Shown here piece after piece: positions 46,174 through 55,306 of a stretch of DNA of 64,000 nucleotides. The stretch comes from a virus. Where the stretch lies: positions 54,977 through 118,976 of the IMG/VR virus record IMGVR_UViG_3300026533_000002. One strand, given 5' to 3'. The stretch's first letter is position 1; every line of letters starts with the position of its first letter. Under the pieces are notes generated by a model, which made no database searches, was not told the DNA's origin, and saw nothing but the letters and a program-made list of their open reading frames with translations. The position numbers and the translations under genes are program-made.

Positions 46174-47897
46174 TGAGTAAAGAAGTGGTACCATTTGATA
46201 TAGATGCAGCACTTGATAGTATAAATCTGTCATTCCCTAATTATACACCAACAGAGGATAGCTTGAAATTCTTTAATATTATAAGGATGGTACAGGGTTC
46301 AGACTTTGAGTTTAATACACCAATGGTGCATTTCTGGCTAGTAGATTTAGTGTTCGGTAATATAACTAGAGACCAGTACCCATATAGTAAGGAAGTTAAC
46401 GAAAATGTTACTATAGATACTACTAGGATAGCTATTATGATGTCTAGAGGATTGGCTAAGAGTAGTGTAATTACTTCGTTTATGCCTGTGTACATGGCAG
46501 TTACTGGAGAATTACCGGGCTATGGTCCGACTTACTTTATGTTGTCCATTGCAGCCTCAACGCAAGGCGGTGCAAGAGTAATATCAAAGAGTATCCAGTC
46601 ACTATGTGAAGACAGTATATTCTGTAATAATTACTTTGAAGACATGAGATTCACTGAAACTGAAGCAGAGTTTGTTAGAAAAGGAGATGGACCAAAAGGT
46701 AATAGAGCTTTCCTGCACAGAGCTATGGGTTTTGGTTCTGGTATCCGTGGGCAACGTAGTAATTACGGTGTACGTGGAGGTACAGTTAGACCAGATATAA
46801 TAGCTTTTGATGATACAATCCTAAACACAGCTGCAGCTTACTCAGAAACTATAATGAATACATTAAGAGAAACTATACAGAGCGATGCTTTGAATGCTTT
46901 GAAAGGTGGAGGAAGAGGACGTATATGGCATGTTTTTACACCTTTCCATTTAGGTGATGTTAATGTACAGATGCTTGTTACTAATTCTTATACTCCAGTT
47001 GTAATTCCTATATGCGAGAAGATTACAGTAGACACAACTAAGGAAGAGTTTAGAGGTGCCTGGCCTGATATGCACCCTTATGAGTCAGTCATAAGCCAGT
47101 ACAGACAAGCAGTGGCTTCGAACTCTACTAAATCATTCAACCAAGAAAGGATGTTAAGGGTTTCATCAGAAGAAGATAGAATGATACAAGATAGCATGAT
47201 TGAATGGTTTAACCGTAAAGATATGATAAAAGACCTTAGTGCCTATAATATCTACATTACTACAGACTTTACTACTACATCAGAAGCTAAGTCAGACTAC
47301 TCAGCATTAGGTGTATGGGCTGTAAATAGTAATAGAGATTACTTCTTAGTTGATTTATGTGTTAGAAGACAAAGTATAGGCGAACAGTATAACGAGTTAT
47401 TTAGAATGGTTAATTTCTGGAGTGCTCAAGGTAAAGCTATAGAAGTAGGTATAGAGATTGATGGCCAGCAGAAAGCTCACATATTCGCACTAAAAGAGAT
47501 GATGATTAAGAGAAGTGAGTGGTTCACCTTCGCTAGACAGAAAGGAGCTAAGTTAGGTTCTGAAGGGATACTTAGTAGAGCTGTTGGAGGTAACAAGCAT
47601 GAGAGATTCAGAATGATGTTGCCTCAATTTCAGAATCACAAAGTCCATTTCCCATTAGAGTTAAAAGATACTCCTGATATGAAAGAGATGATGACTGAGT
47701 TAAAGTATGTGACTTACTCTGGTTTTAGCAGCGCTCACGATGATGCAGTAGATATAATATCTCAGTTAAATATGGTAGAGATTATCTACCCTACAGTTAG
47801 TCCTATGGAGTATAGAGGGTCTAGTTCTAAAGATAGAGCATTATGGGATGACCTAAATAACTATGAAGATAACTCTTCAGCATATAGTAATTATTAA
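46173..47897 (+). CDS. terL: Terminase large subunit (TerL)
   Basis: The 574-residue protein is the packaging motor ATPase/nuclease. Walker A is the atypical MSRGLAKSSV (about residue 89-98), Walker B is IIAFDD around 210-216, and a coupling TAAAYSE follows. Nuclease acidic residues are in YITTDFTTTSEAKSDY (about 362-377) and HDDAVDI near the end. It matches podovirus-type terminases. AAAGGAG precedes the ATG, which overlaps the stop of the endonuclease gene. Confidence 0.9.
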   Translation: MSKEVVPFDIDAALDSINLSFPNYTPTEDSLKFFNIIRMVQGSDFEFNTPMVHFWLVDLVFGNITRDQYPYSKEVNENVTIDTTRIAIMMSRGLAKSSVITSFMPVYMAVTGELPGYGPTYFMLSIAASTQGGARVISKSIQSLCEDSIFCNNYFEDMRFTETEAEFVRKGDGPKGNRAFLHRAMGFGSGIRGQRSNYGVRGGTVRPDIIAFDDTILNTAAAYSETIMNTLRETIQSDALNALKGGGRGRIWHVFTPFHLGDVNVQMLVTNSYTPVVIPICEKITVDTTKEEFRGAWPDMHPYESVISQYRQAVASNSTKSFNQERMLRVSSEEDRMIQDSMIEWFNRKDMIKDLSAYNIYITTDFTTTSEAKSDYSALGVWAVNSNRDYFLVDLCVRRQSIGEQYNELFRMVNFWSAQGKAIEVGIEIDGQQKAHIFALKEMMIKRSEWFTFARQKGAKLGSEGILSRAVGGNKHERFRMMLPQFQNHKVHFPLELKDTPDMKEMMTELKYVTYSGFSSAHDDAVDIISQLNMVEIIYPTVSPMEYRGSSSKDRALWDDLNNYEDNSSAYSNY

Positions 47898-47900
47898 CCC

Positions 47901-47929
47901 TTGACATCCTTAAATTAATCTACTATTAT
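47901..47929 (+). promoter_or_regulatory. Sigma70 promoter (TTGACA-17-TATTAT)
   Basis: TTGACA (47901-47906), 17-base spacer, TATTAT (47924-47929, 5 of 6 to consensus). It is right after the terminase stop and 26 bases before the next ATG. It likely starts the structural transcripts. Confidence 0.75.
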
Positions 47930-47954
47930 TCTCCTAAATTTAAAGGAGAGTAAT

Positions 47955-48371
47955 ATGACCTATAAGCAATTTAAGGCTATGGTTACAGGACTACTTATTG
48001 GTGATACTTCTATACCTCAAGATGAAGAAGTACTACTTAGCCTAATTAGCTATGCATTAATAACAGTAGCAACAAAAGCAGAGTCATTACATCTAACAAC
48101 TGAGAATGCTGGGGAAGATATACTTAGATTGTCTACAGGTAATTACCTTATAAGACATCCAATAACTCCTGTTGATCTAGATGATGCTATGGATATAGAT
48201 AAAGAATTAGTACCTGCTGTTGCTAGGTTTGTTGCTAGTTACGTTAGTAGAGATAAAGGTGGTGTTCATGTGCAAGCTGCTAATAGAATCATTACAGATT
48301 ATAACTCTAAGGTTTATGATATACTTGAAACTATAGAAATACCAGAGGAAGAACTAGATGACAGTCAGTAA
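47955..48371 (+). CDS. Hypothetical structural-region protein (138 residues)
   Basis: A mostly helical 138-residue protein, acidic at the end. It follows a strong promoter and AAAGGAGAGTAAT. It may be a tail or head completion protein by position; no motif. It overlaps the next gene by 14 bases. Confidence 0.68.
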   Translation: MTYKQFKAMVTGLLIGDTSIPQDEEVLLSLISYALITVATKAESLHLTTENAGEDILRLSTGNYLIRHPITPVDLDDAMDIDKELVPAVARFVASYVSRDKGGVHVQAANRIITDYNSKVYDILETIEIPEEELDDSQ

Positions 48372-48798
48372 TATGTTATTAAGAGGTAGAGGAACAGCTA
48401 CCAAGACTGTACTAGTAGCTAAGGACTTGCTATGGGAAGAATTACCGTTTAGAAAGTATAAGACTGCTTTAGATCCTGATACTTTAATAGTTATATTCAG
48501 CCATTCCTTTATTACATTAATGAGAGCAGTTCTAAGTAATGTAAATGGACCATCTATTGTACATATGAATAATGAGGAGAGAGAACTCTACTACTTATAC
48601 GTTATGTATGTTAATGATAATAACGATGTTAGAGTAACTGAGTCTAAGCTGTATGAAGTTATTATTGCATTGGATAAAGGTATAACTAACGAATTGAATT
48701 GTAAGACTGAGTCATTTAATAATATGGCATTTAACACTAAATATGACTGGGCTAAAGAGCTTAACCAATTACCTAACTGTTGTGCAGTACGTAATTAA
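48358..48798 (+). CDS. Hypothetical structural-region protein (146 residues)
   Basis: A 146-residue protein with a hydrophobic middle and no recognised motif. It is coupled to the previous gene by overlap, and followed by the 850-residue fibre protein. Position suggests a connector or tail component. Function unknown. Confidence 0.65.
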   Translation: MTVSNMLLRGRGTATKTVLVAKDLLWEELPFRKYKTALDPDTLIVIFSHSFITLMRAVLSNVNGPSIVHMNNEERELYYLYVMYVNDNNDVRVTESKLYEVIIALDKGITNELNCKTESFNNMAFNTKYDWAKELNQLPNCCAVRN

Positions 48799-48821
48799 TA
48801 TAATTTAAAGGATATAACAAT

Positions 48822-51374
48822 ATGGCTGCTAGGGATTTAATAAACATACTCCAAGAAGTTACAGGTTCTGAGTTTGACGGTAGTGGGGATGCTACTAATG
48901 GTATCTACTACGATATAACTAAGAAGACTACTGATGATGACGGTACAGAAAGACTAGGTAATGGTATATATGGCTCTATTCAGAAAGCTAATACTGAAAT
49001 AACTAAAATGTATGAAGTAGTAGAGAAAGCTGCAGAACAACTTACTGATGTTGGTGAATTTGTAGATCAGACTGATAAGATAGAAGTATTAGAAGAGTTC
49101 AAAACTAAGGTAGAAGGTATTCATTTTGATACTAATGAACCTACTGGTTATATTAGAGAACAAATAGGTACAGTTGGTATATTAGAAGTTACTACTGATG
49201 GCGAGAACATTCATAAGATAGGAGCTAAAGGTCAAGGAGAGTATGAATACATTAATAGTGATAAGTTCTACAATGGTGATACTATAGTAGGTGTAGATGA
49301 GGATTACTTTGTAGCTAGATTAACTCCTAAAGTAGATGGCGAAGACTCCTATGGTAAAGGTGTGCTACAATACTATGTTGAAGGTGTTAAATTCACTAGG
49401 ACTGAGCATCTGGAAGTTAGAATACCTAAAACTACAGGTATGCATTTCTTATATTTAGAGAAAGATGGTACTTTACATACTTCTACTATATTACATCATG
49501 ATATGTTTGATGGTCCTGAACCTCATTACTTTGAAGATACTCCTATTACTGCTGTAATGTACTACAATGCGGACCAAAGTAAACTAGCTATGTTAGGCGA
49601 TGAACGTCATGGTATAACTATGGATGGCTATACTCACTTCTTTTGGCATGTTCTATTTGGGACACAGTATGCTGGAGGTATGGGAATTGTTGTTAATATA
49701 GATGATAATACTCATGGACAAATACAGTCAGGTAGTTTATATGATGAAGATTTATATATGCCGTTACCTTCTCAAACTGAAGCACCTATCTTCTATAGTG
49801 AAGGTAAAGATTGGTTCTCCCAAGAAGGGCATGGTACTAATGACCTGTTTATGAAAGTAGATGGAGATGACTACATATCGTATAATAAGTATAACACTGA
49901 TGATGAGACTTACTCATTAGTTCAGCTAGCTGAAGATGAGTTTACTCTTATGTTCTTTGTAGCTACTAATAATGCTATTAGTCCTTATATTAAGTTAATT
50001 GGGCAACAAGTTTATACTGATATAGGCGATGGTAGAGACTCTATAGAGACTGAAATAACACTAGCAAAAACTAGAGTATTACCTACTCCAGAGTTTCTAT
50101 TTATAGGAGCTATACTTGTTGACTCTGCTGGAAAGGCTCAGGACTTGATAGATGGAGGAGCTTACTTAGATTTAAGAAGAGCTAAGTTATCTGGTAGCTC
50201 TGTTACTAGTGCAGCTACTTCAGTTGCGGCTGATGTAACATACTCTAATAATAACTCTACGCTTACTACTACTACAGTTAAGGGTGCATTAGATGAACTA
50301 GATAATAGAGCTTCTAAAGACTTTAGGTACAAAGGAGCTGTAGAAGTTGCTGATGATGATGTAAACTTACAAGATGTACAGGATGTATTTAAAATAGGTG
50401 ATTCCTTTAGGTTTAAGAGAACTGGTTCTGGTAAACTACTAGTTAATGGTACAGAGTATATAGTGACTAATGATTCTATATTCATGTGTACTGTATTTAG
50501 AGCTGATCCTGCTGACTTAGTAGTTGAGGATTTACTAATTACCTTAGACATGTCTAAAATGGTACCATCTACAGAAGGTGCTTCAGAAAGTGACCTATTA
50601 TCACTAGATGCGGACTTAAATCTAGTGTGGACTAGTCCAGAGGAATCAAGCACTGATAATGAAGCTGTTAGAGATATAGTTGGAGATGCTTTAGTAGGCG
50701 GTACTAACATTACTATTACTGTAGATGACGATAATGACACTATTACTGTTGATAATGACTTAGTAGTTGGTGATGGAGGACTTACAGAGTTCAACTTAAC
50801 AGCTGCAAGAAAAGATAAAGTAGACTATCTTACAGTAACAGAAGCTACAGATTTAGATGAGATTAGAACTAGAGTAGTGGAATTAGATCAAGCTGTTGTA
50901 CTTAAAGGTGAATGGGATGCTAGTGCAGGAACTTTCCCTGACAGTACAAAAGCTGGTCAATCATGGTCTGTAAGTGTTGAAGGTACTGTAGATGATGTAG
51001 AGTTTAAAACAGGTGATAGAGTTGCTGCTATTGTAGATAACGCTGCTACAGATACTTATTTAGATAACTGGATTAAATTAGACTATAGTGATAGAGTTAC
51101 TTCAGTTGGCGGTTTAATTGGAGATGTTACTAAAGAAGACTTGAACTTAGTCATTGGTACTGATATACAAGCTTACGATGTTAATACAGTTGTTGATGAG
51201 AACTACGTAGCTACTGAGAATAGCTTTACTACTGTATTAAAAGATAAGTTAACTGATGATGTATCTGATAAGCTACAAACTATTGATACTACTACTATTT
51301 ATGATGATTCTAATACTGAAACTAATTATAAGTTATACGTAGAAGATGGTAAAATAGTACTTGAGGAGTTATAA
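48822..51374 (+). CDS. Large tail fibre or baseplate protein (850 residues)
   Basis: A long beta-rich protein typical of phage fibres. The N-terminal 400 residues are unique. The middle has VTSAATSVAADVTYSNNNST followed by TVKGALDELDNRA, a phage fibre module, and the end has a TNITITVDDDNDTITVDNDL block that recurs in the next gene. Such repeats are common in trimeric fibre shafts. It lies in the structural block; the exact organ is not proven. Confidence 0.75.
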   Translation: MAARDLINILQEVTGSEFDGSGDATNGIYYDITKKTTDDDGTERLGNGIYGSIQKANTEITKMYEVVEKAAEQLTDVGEFVDQTDKIEVLEEFKTKVEGIHFDTNEPTGYIREQIGTVGILEVTTDGENIHKIGAKGQGEYEYINSDKFYNGDTIVGVDEDYFVARLTPKVDGEDSYGKGVLQYYVEGVKFTRTEHLEVRIPKTTGMHFLYLEKDGTLHTSTILHHDMFDGPEPHYFEDTPITAVMYYNADQSKLAMLGDERHGITMDGYTHFFWHVLFGTQYAGGMGIVVNIDDNTHGQIQSGSLYDEDLYMPLPSQTEAPIFYSEGKDWFSQEGHGTNDLFMKVDGDDYISYNKYNTDDETYSLVQLAEDEFTLMFFVATNNAISPYIKLIGQQVYTDIGDGRDSIETEITLAKTRVLPTPEFLFIGAILVDSAGKAQDLIDGGAYLDLRRAKLSGSSVTSAATSVAADVTYSNNNSTLTTTTVKGALDELDNRASKDFRYKGAVEVADDDVNLQDVQDVFKIGDSFRFKRTGSGKLLVNGTEYIVTNDSIFMCTVFRADPADLVVEDLLITLDMSKMVPSTEGASESDLLSLDADLNLVWTSPEESSTDNEAVRDIVGDALVGGTNITITVDDDNDTITVDNDLVVGDGGLTEFNLTAARKDKVDYLTVTEATDLDEIRTRVVELDQAVVLKGEWDASAGTFPDSTKAGQSWSVSVEGTVDDVEFKTGDRVAAIVDNAATDTYLDNWIKLDYSDRVTSVGGLIGDVTKEDLNLVIGTDIQAYDVNTVVDENYVATENSFTTVLKDKLTDDVSDKLQTIDTTTIYDDSNTETNYKLYVEDGKIVLEEL

Positions 51375-52438
51375 TGGGAACTAAGACATTTATTGCTAGT
51401 GAGAGCTTTGTATTAAATAATATTGAGGATGTACTAACATCAACAGCAACTGATAAATCACTATCAGCTGCTAAAGGTAAAGAGTTGAATGACAAGATAC
51501 CTAGTTCTGTGGAGGACTTAGGTAATACATCAATGACTGATATAGCAGATGGTGACTTACTATCTTGGGATAATGCTAATAGTCAGTGGATTAATAAATC
51601 CCCTGAAGAAGCTAGTACAGATGATGAAGCAGTTCGTGATATTATAGGTACTGCTATGGATGCAGGCACAAATATAACAGTAACTGTAGATGATGATAAT
51701 GATAAAATCACTATAGGTACTGATCTTGTGGATTTAACAGTAGATGGCGCAGGCACTGTACATGCTAACAACTACACTGATACAACTTATGCTGACGCTA
51801 CTACAGATGTAGCAGGTCTTATGAGTACAGCTCACTTCGATAAAGTAGAAGGAGTTGAAGCAGAGGCTAACAAGTATGTGCACCCAGATGCTAAGCATAT
51901 ACCAGCTGACGGAGCTGCTGATCAGATATTAGCATTCGATAGTGCAGGTACTGCTAAATGGATTGACCCAGCAGCAACTGGAGAGGATAATGTTCAGGTA
52001 GATTGGGCAGAAACTGATGATACACTAGATAGTTACATTAAAAATAAGCCTACAGATTTAGTGGTGGATGCTGACCTCGGTGTTACAGTTCAAGAGTACG
52101 ATGCTGACACTACTAAGAATGATATAGCTAATACATTCACAGCAGCACAGAGAGGCACTATTACGGCATTATCTGACGATACTGTTGCTTTAGACTTTAG
52201 AACTACTAATAGCTATAGTGTCACACTAACAGCTGATGCTGATATAACATTAGGTACAGATGGTACTTTAGGATGTACAGGTCAAGGAGGAATGCTTACA
52301 GTCACTGCTGCTGAGCATATTACTGGATGGGGTACTGAGTTTAAATGGAAGAATGAGCCAACTGATTTATCTGGTGTTGAAAGATTCAGTTACTTCATAG
52401 AGGCAGAAGATACTATTGCTATTGGAGTAGTTAGATGA
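51374..52438 (+). CDS. Tail fibre protein (354 residues)
   Basis: Starts with a fibre attachment-type module (VLTSTATDKSLSAAKGKELN), followed by DEAVRDIIGTAMDAGTNITV and VDDDNDKIT, which is a duplicate of a block in the 850-residue protein. It then has short beta repeats (TLTADADITLGTDGTLGC). It shares one base with the previous gene and 4 with the next, so the set is co-translated. A distal fibre piece is likely. Confidence 0.75.
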   Translation: MGTKTFIASESFVLNNIEDVLTSTATDKSLSAAKGKELNDKIPSSVEDLGNTSMTDIADGDLLSWDNANSQWINKSPEEASTDDEAVRDIIGTAMDAGTNITVTVDDDNDKITIGTDLVDLTVDGAGTVHANNYTDTTYADATTDVAGLMSTAHFDKVEGVEAEANKYVHPDAKHIPADGAADQILAFDSAGTAKWIDPAATGEDNVQVDWAETDDTLDSYIKNKPTDLVVDADLGVTVQEYDADTTKNDIANTFTAAQRGTITALSDDTVALDFRTTNSYSVTLTADADITLGTDGTLGCTGQGGMLTVTAAEHITGWGTEFKWKNEPTDLSGVERFSYFIEAEDTIAIGVVR

Positions 52439-54387
52439 ATTTAGTACATGGTATGAGTGGTATGATGGGAGGATGCGGCTTACTACCAGGTCCTTGTGCT
52501 ACGCCTGAACAGTCTATAGTTAATTCTACAGACCCTTTTGGTGATGGTAGCTTGGTAGCTAAGTATTTGCTAGATGGCGATGCTACTGATCTATGTGGTA
52601 ACTATGACGGTGCAGAGAATGGAGGTGTAAGTTATGATATTGGTAGATTTGACCAATGTCTCTCCTTTGATGATGATGGAGAGAATGTAAGCTTTACTAC
52701 GCCTATAATGTCTGAGTGTACATACAGTACTTGGTCATATAATTCCTATGGTGGCGTTGAAACGGTTTACTTCATAGAAGATGCTGACAATAGAGGTGTT
52801 ATAGTTGCGCTTAAAGACGCTACAACTTTGCAAAATGGGTCGATAAAAATTGATGGGAGCTGGGTTGAGGGAGATGACATAACAATAGATGATATTACAG
52901 ACACATGGGTAAATGTTGTGACATCTATTGTAGGAGATACTAAGCATACATATATAAATGGTAAACTAGTCAATGTTACTTCAAATAATCTAGTGCCTAA
53001 TAGGCTAATAAATCCTGACTGTTTTATAGGAGATTCAGAGTATATTGATGGTGATGGGCTAATCGATCAAGTAGAAATCTACAATAGAGCCTTAAACCCT
53101 CAAGAAGTACAAATACTATACACTCAGTCAAAGTATTGCAGTGACCCAACTCAAGCTATATCAGGTTTAGTAGCTCACTATCCACTTGATGGAACAGCAG
53201 AAGATTTAACTGGTAACTATAATGGAACTGAAAATGGTGTGACTTATGTAGAAAGTGAGATGGGAATTGCTGGAAGTTTTGGTACTTCTGACGACCACAC
53301 TAAAATTACTATAGATATTCCAACATCAGGGTTACAAGAAATTACCATATCGTTCTTAGCTAAACCGAATTCAACAGAAATATGTGCATTAGGTAATTCC
53401 GAAGGCTCATCAATTTTTGAAATAAGAACGAATGGGCTATACGATAACGATATGATTGGTGATGATGTCCGATGTTGGGATAAGAGTCAGATAGACATTG
53501 AAGACAACTCTTGGTCACATATAGTGATGGTTTATAAGTCAGGAGACAATTCTATTACTATAAACAATGAAGTAGTTGCGAGTAATACTACTGAGTTTAC
53601 TGAGATTTTTTCAAATATTAATAAAATTGGTCAGGCATACAGTGGTAATGATGACTACTATATGGATGGTCAAATCAAAAATGTTCGTATCTACAACAGA
53701 GCATTGACAGCAGAAGAAATCAAGACAATTTATGATTATGAGAAAATAACTAGGAATATAGTTATAGACAGAGGTTTAGTAGCTTACTACCCTTTAAAGA
53801 ACAGTAGTGAAGATCATTGGGTTAGTCAGTATGATGGTGCAGATAACGGCGATGTTAGTTACGATGGTCAGAGTGCTTCGTTTGATGGTGATGGAGATTA
53901 CGTAGGTACTGGATTTGACGGTCTCAAGCTCGACGAATCATATTCGGCTAGTTGTTGGGTGAATAGTATTGATGTTGATAATAGTGCCTCTTTCTTAGGT
54001 ACCACTAGAAACGGCTCAAGAGGAGGGTTTGTACTAGAAAGTTCTGAAAGAGATGAGCCAGGAAGGTGTAAAGTTATAATTACTGATACTGATAGTAGTG
54101 CAGTTATCAGTGATGATAGTGCTACAAATATAACGGATGGAAATTGGTACTGCATAGCTTACACTTGGGACGCTAGCAACAAAGTAGGGAATGTATTTAT
54201 TAATACAGTAAAAGAAATAACTGTAACAACTGATAGTGTGTATGACCAATCTGATACTGAGTGGAGAGTAGTGACAAACGGTACAAATTTTGCCGGTAAT
54301 GTATCTAATTTTCGTTTATACAATAGGTTATTAAGCCAAGAAGAAATCACAACAATCTACGAAACGGAGAAAAAGGAATTTGAATAA
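52435..54387 (+). CDS. Three-LamG-domain receptor-binding protein
   Basis: The 650-residue protein has three LamG/concanavalin-like repeats, each starting LVAKYLLDGDATDLCGNYDG, GLVAHYPLDGTAEDLTGNYN and GLVAYYPLKNSSEDHWVSQY, and each ending with an IYNRALxxxEI/V strand. The domains bind surface carbohydrates in other proteins, so this is probably a receptor-binding or adhesion tip. The repeats differ enough that they arose by old duplication. It overlaps the previous gene by 4 bases. Confidence 0.8.
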   Translation: MNLVHGMSGMMGGCGLLPGPCATPEQSIVNSTDPFGDGSLVAKYLLDGDATDLCGNYDGAENGGVSYDIGRFDQCLSFDDDGENVSFTTPIMSECTYSTWSYNSYGGVETVYFIEDADNRGVIVALKDATTLQNGSIKIDGSWVEGDDITIDDITDTWVNVVTSIVGDTKHTYINGKLVNVTSNNLVPNRLINPDCFIGDSEYIDGDGLIDQVEIYNRALNPQEVQILYTQSKYCSDPTQAISGLVAHYPLDGTAEDLTGNYNGTENGVTYVESEMGIAGSFGTSDDHTKITIDIPTSGLQEITISFLAKPNSTEICALGNSEGSSIFEIRTNGLYDNDMIGDDVRCWDKSQIDIEDNSWSHIVMVYKSGDNSITINNEVVASNTTEFTEIFSNINKIGQAYSGNDDYYMDGQIKNVRIYNRALTAEEIKTIYDYEKITRNIVIDRGLVAYYPLKNSSEDHWVSQYDGADNGDVSYDGQSASFDGDGDYVGTGFDGLKLDESYSASCWVNSIDVDNSASFLGTTRNGSRGGFVLESSERDEPGRCKVIITDTDSSAVISDDSATNITDGNWYCIAYTWDASNKVGNVFINTVKEITVTTDSVYDQSDTEWRVVTNGTNFAGNVSNFRLYNRLLSQEEITTIYETEKKEFE

Positions 54388-55061
54388 TGAAAATGTTTAA
54401 TAAAAATACAAGCAAAGTAGAAGAACTGCCTAAGCTTATAAATATAAGTGGTGTAAATAAATATAGTTCTAAGCTTTCACAAGAACAACTAGCCGAGTTA
54501 GGTTACTTTAAAATAATTAAAGAATCTAAACCTAGTAGAGAATACTATACATCTAAAGAAGTAGGTAAGGTAGTTGATGGTGTTTATAAAGTAACTTATG
54601 AAGTTACTGAAAAGTCCCTAGATTCAGTCAAAGCAGGACTATTAAAAGTTATAAAGGAATCCTTTAATAAAGCCTTAGTTCGTCCTGAAGTCCCTACCTC
54701 TCTAGGATACTCTGTGGATGGTGGTTTAGATGACCTACAACGCTTTCAAATAGGAGCTGAGCTAGATGTACCTATTATCAAGGATGTTGATGGTATGGTG
54801 CATGAGATTGACTCTGAAGGTTATACTACTGTATTGTCTGAGATTAAACAGTATGGTTTAAAGCTTTACCAGTTAAAGTGGAGTAGAGAGGCCGAGGTAT
54901 TAGCCTTAGAATCAGTAGTAGATTGTATACTGTTTAGAAAGACACCTTATGAGGTAGAGCAGCTGGTAGTAGATAATGAAGGTGAAGCTATCCTAGATGA
55001 GGATGGTAATGAACAGTTTGAAACTGTAACTAAATATAGAGATAACTGTAAAGATATCTAA
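54387..55061 (+). CDS. DUF4376-type tail fibre assembly protein (224 residues)
   Basis: The protein has KESFNKALVRPEVPTSLGYS, then VDGGLDDLQRFQIGAELDVP and YTTVLSEIKQYGLKLYQLKW, which is the DUF4376 pattern. These proteins are found next to fibre genes and are thought to act in fibre assembly. A second DUF4376-type gene is at 60793. The position right after a receptor-binding gene fits. Confidence 0.75.
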   Translation: MKMFNKNTSKVEELPKLINISGVNKYSSKLSQEQLAELGYFKIIKESKPSREYYTSKEVGKVVDGVYKVTYEVTEKSLDSVKAGLLKVIKESFNKALVRPEVPTSLGYSVDGGLDDLQRFQIGAELDVPIIKDVDGMVHEIDSEGYTTVLSEIKQYGLKLYQLKWSREAEVLALESVVDCILFRKTPYEVEQLVVDNEGEAILDEDGNEQFETVTKYRDNCKDI

Positions 55062-55075
55062 TAAGGATTGAGTAA

Positions 55076-55306
55076 ATGGTTAAACTGAATGATGGTATAT
55101 TTCATCCTATGTACAACCCTAATGGGTGGAGAAGACCTAAGGACAACAAATACTGGCATACTACAACTGAAGTAATAGGAAATAGTAAGGATTGTTTTGA
55201 TAAGAGTATAATGCTTCTATCAGATGGTTCAACTGCAACCTCAGGAAGACCTGATGGTAACTACTTAACTTATGGTAGTGGAACTAATGTAGTGGAGTGG
55301 AATTAA
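55076..55306 (+). CDS. Small hypothetical protein (76 residues)
   Basis: A 76-residue protein rich in Trp, Gly and Asn (NPNGWRRPKDNKYWHTTTEV) with no recognised motif. AAGGATTGAGTAA precedes the ATG. Its stop overlaps the next start. It may be a fibre or capsid decoration protein. Confidence 0.6.
   Translation: MVKLNDGIFHPMYNPNGWRRPKDNKYWHTTTEVIGNSKDCFDKSIMLLSDGSTATSGRPDGNYLTYGSGTNVVEWN

Noticed and set aside
50162-50794. 210-residue open frame on the minus strand within the fibre gene
   Set aside because: It is a shadow of the repeat-rich fibre gene; the product is Ser/Thr-rich and has no ribosome site.
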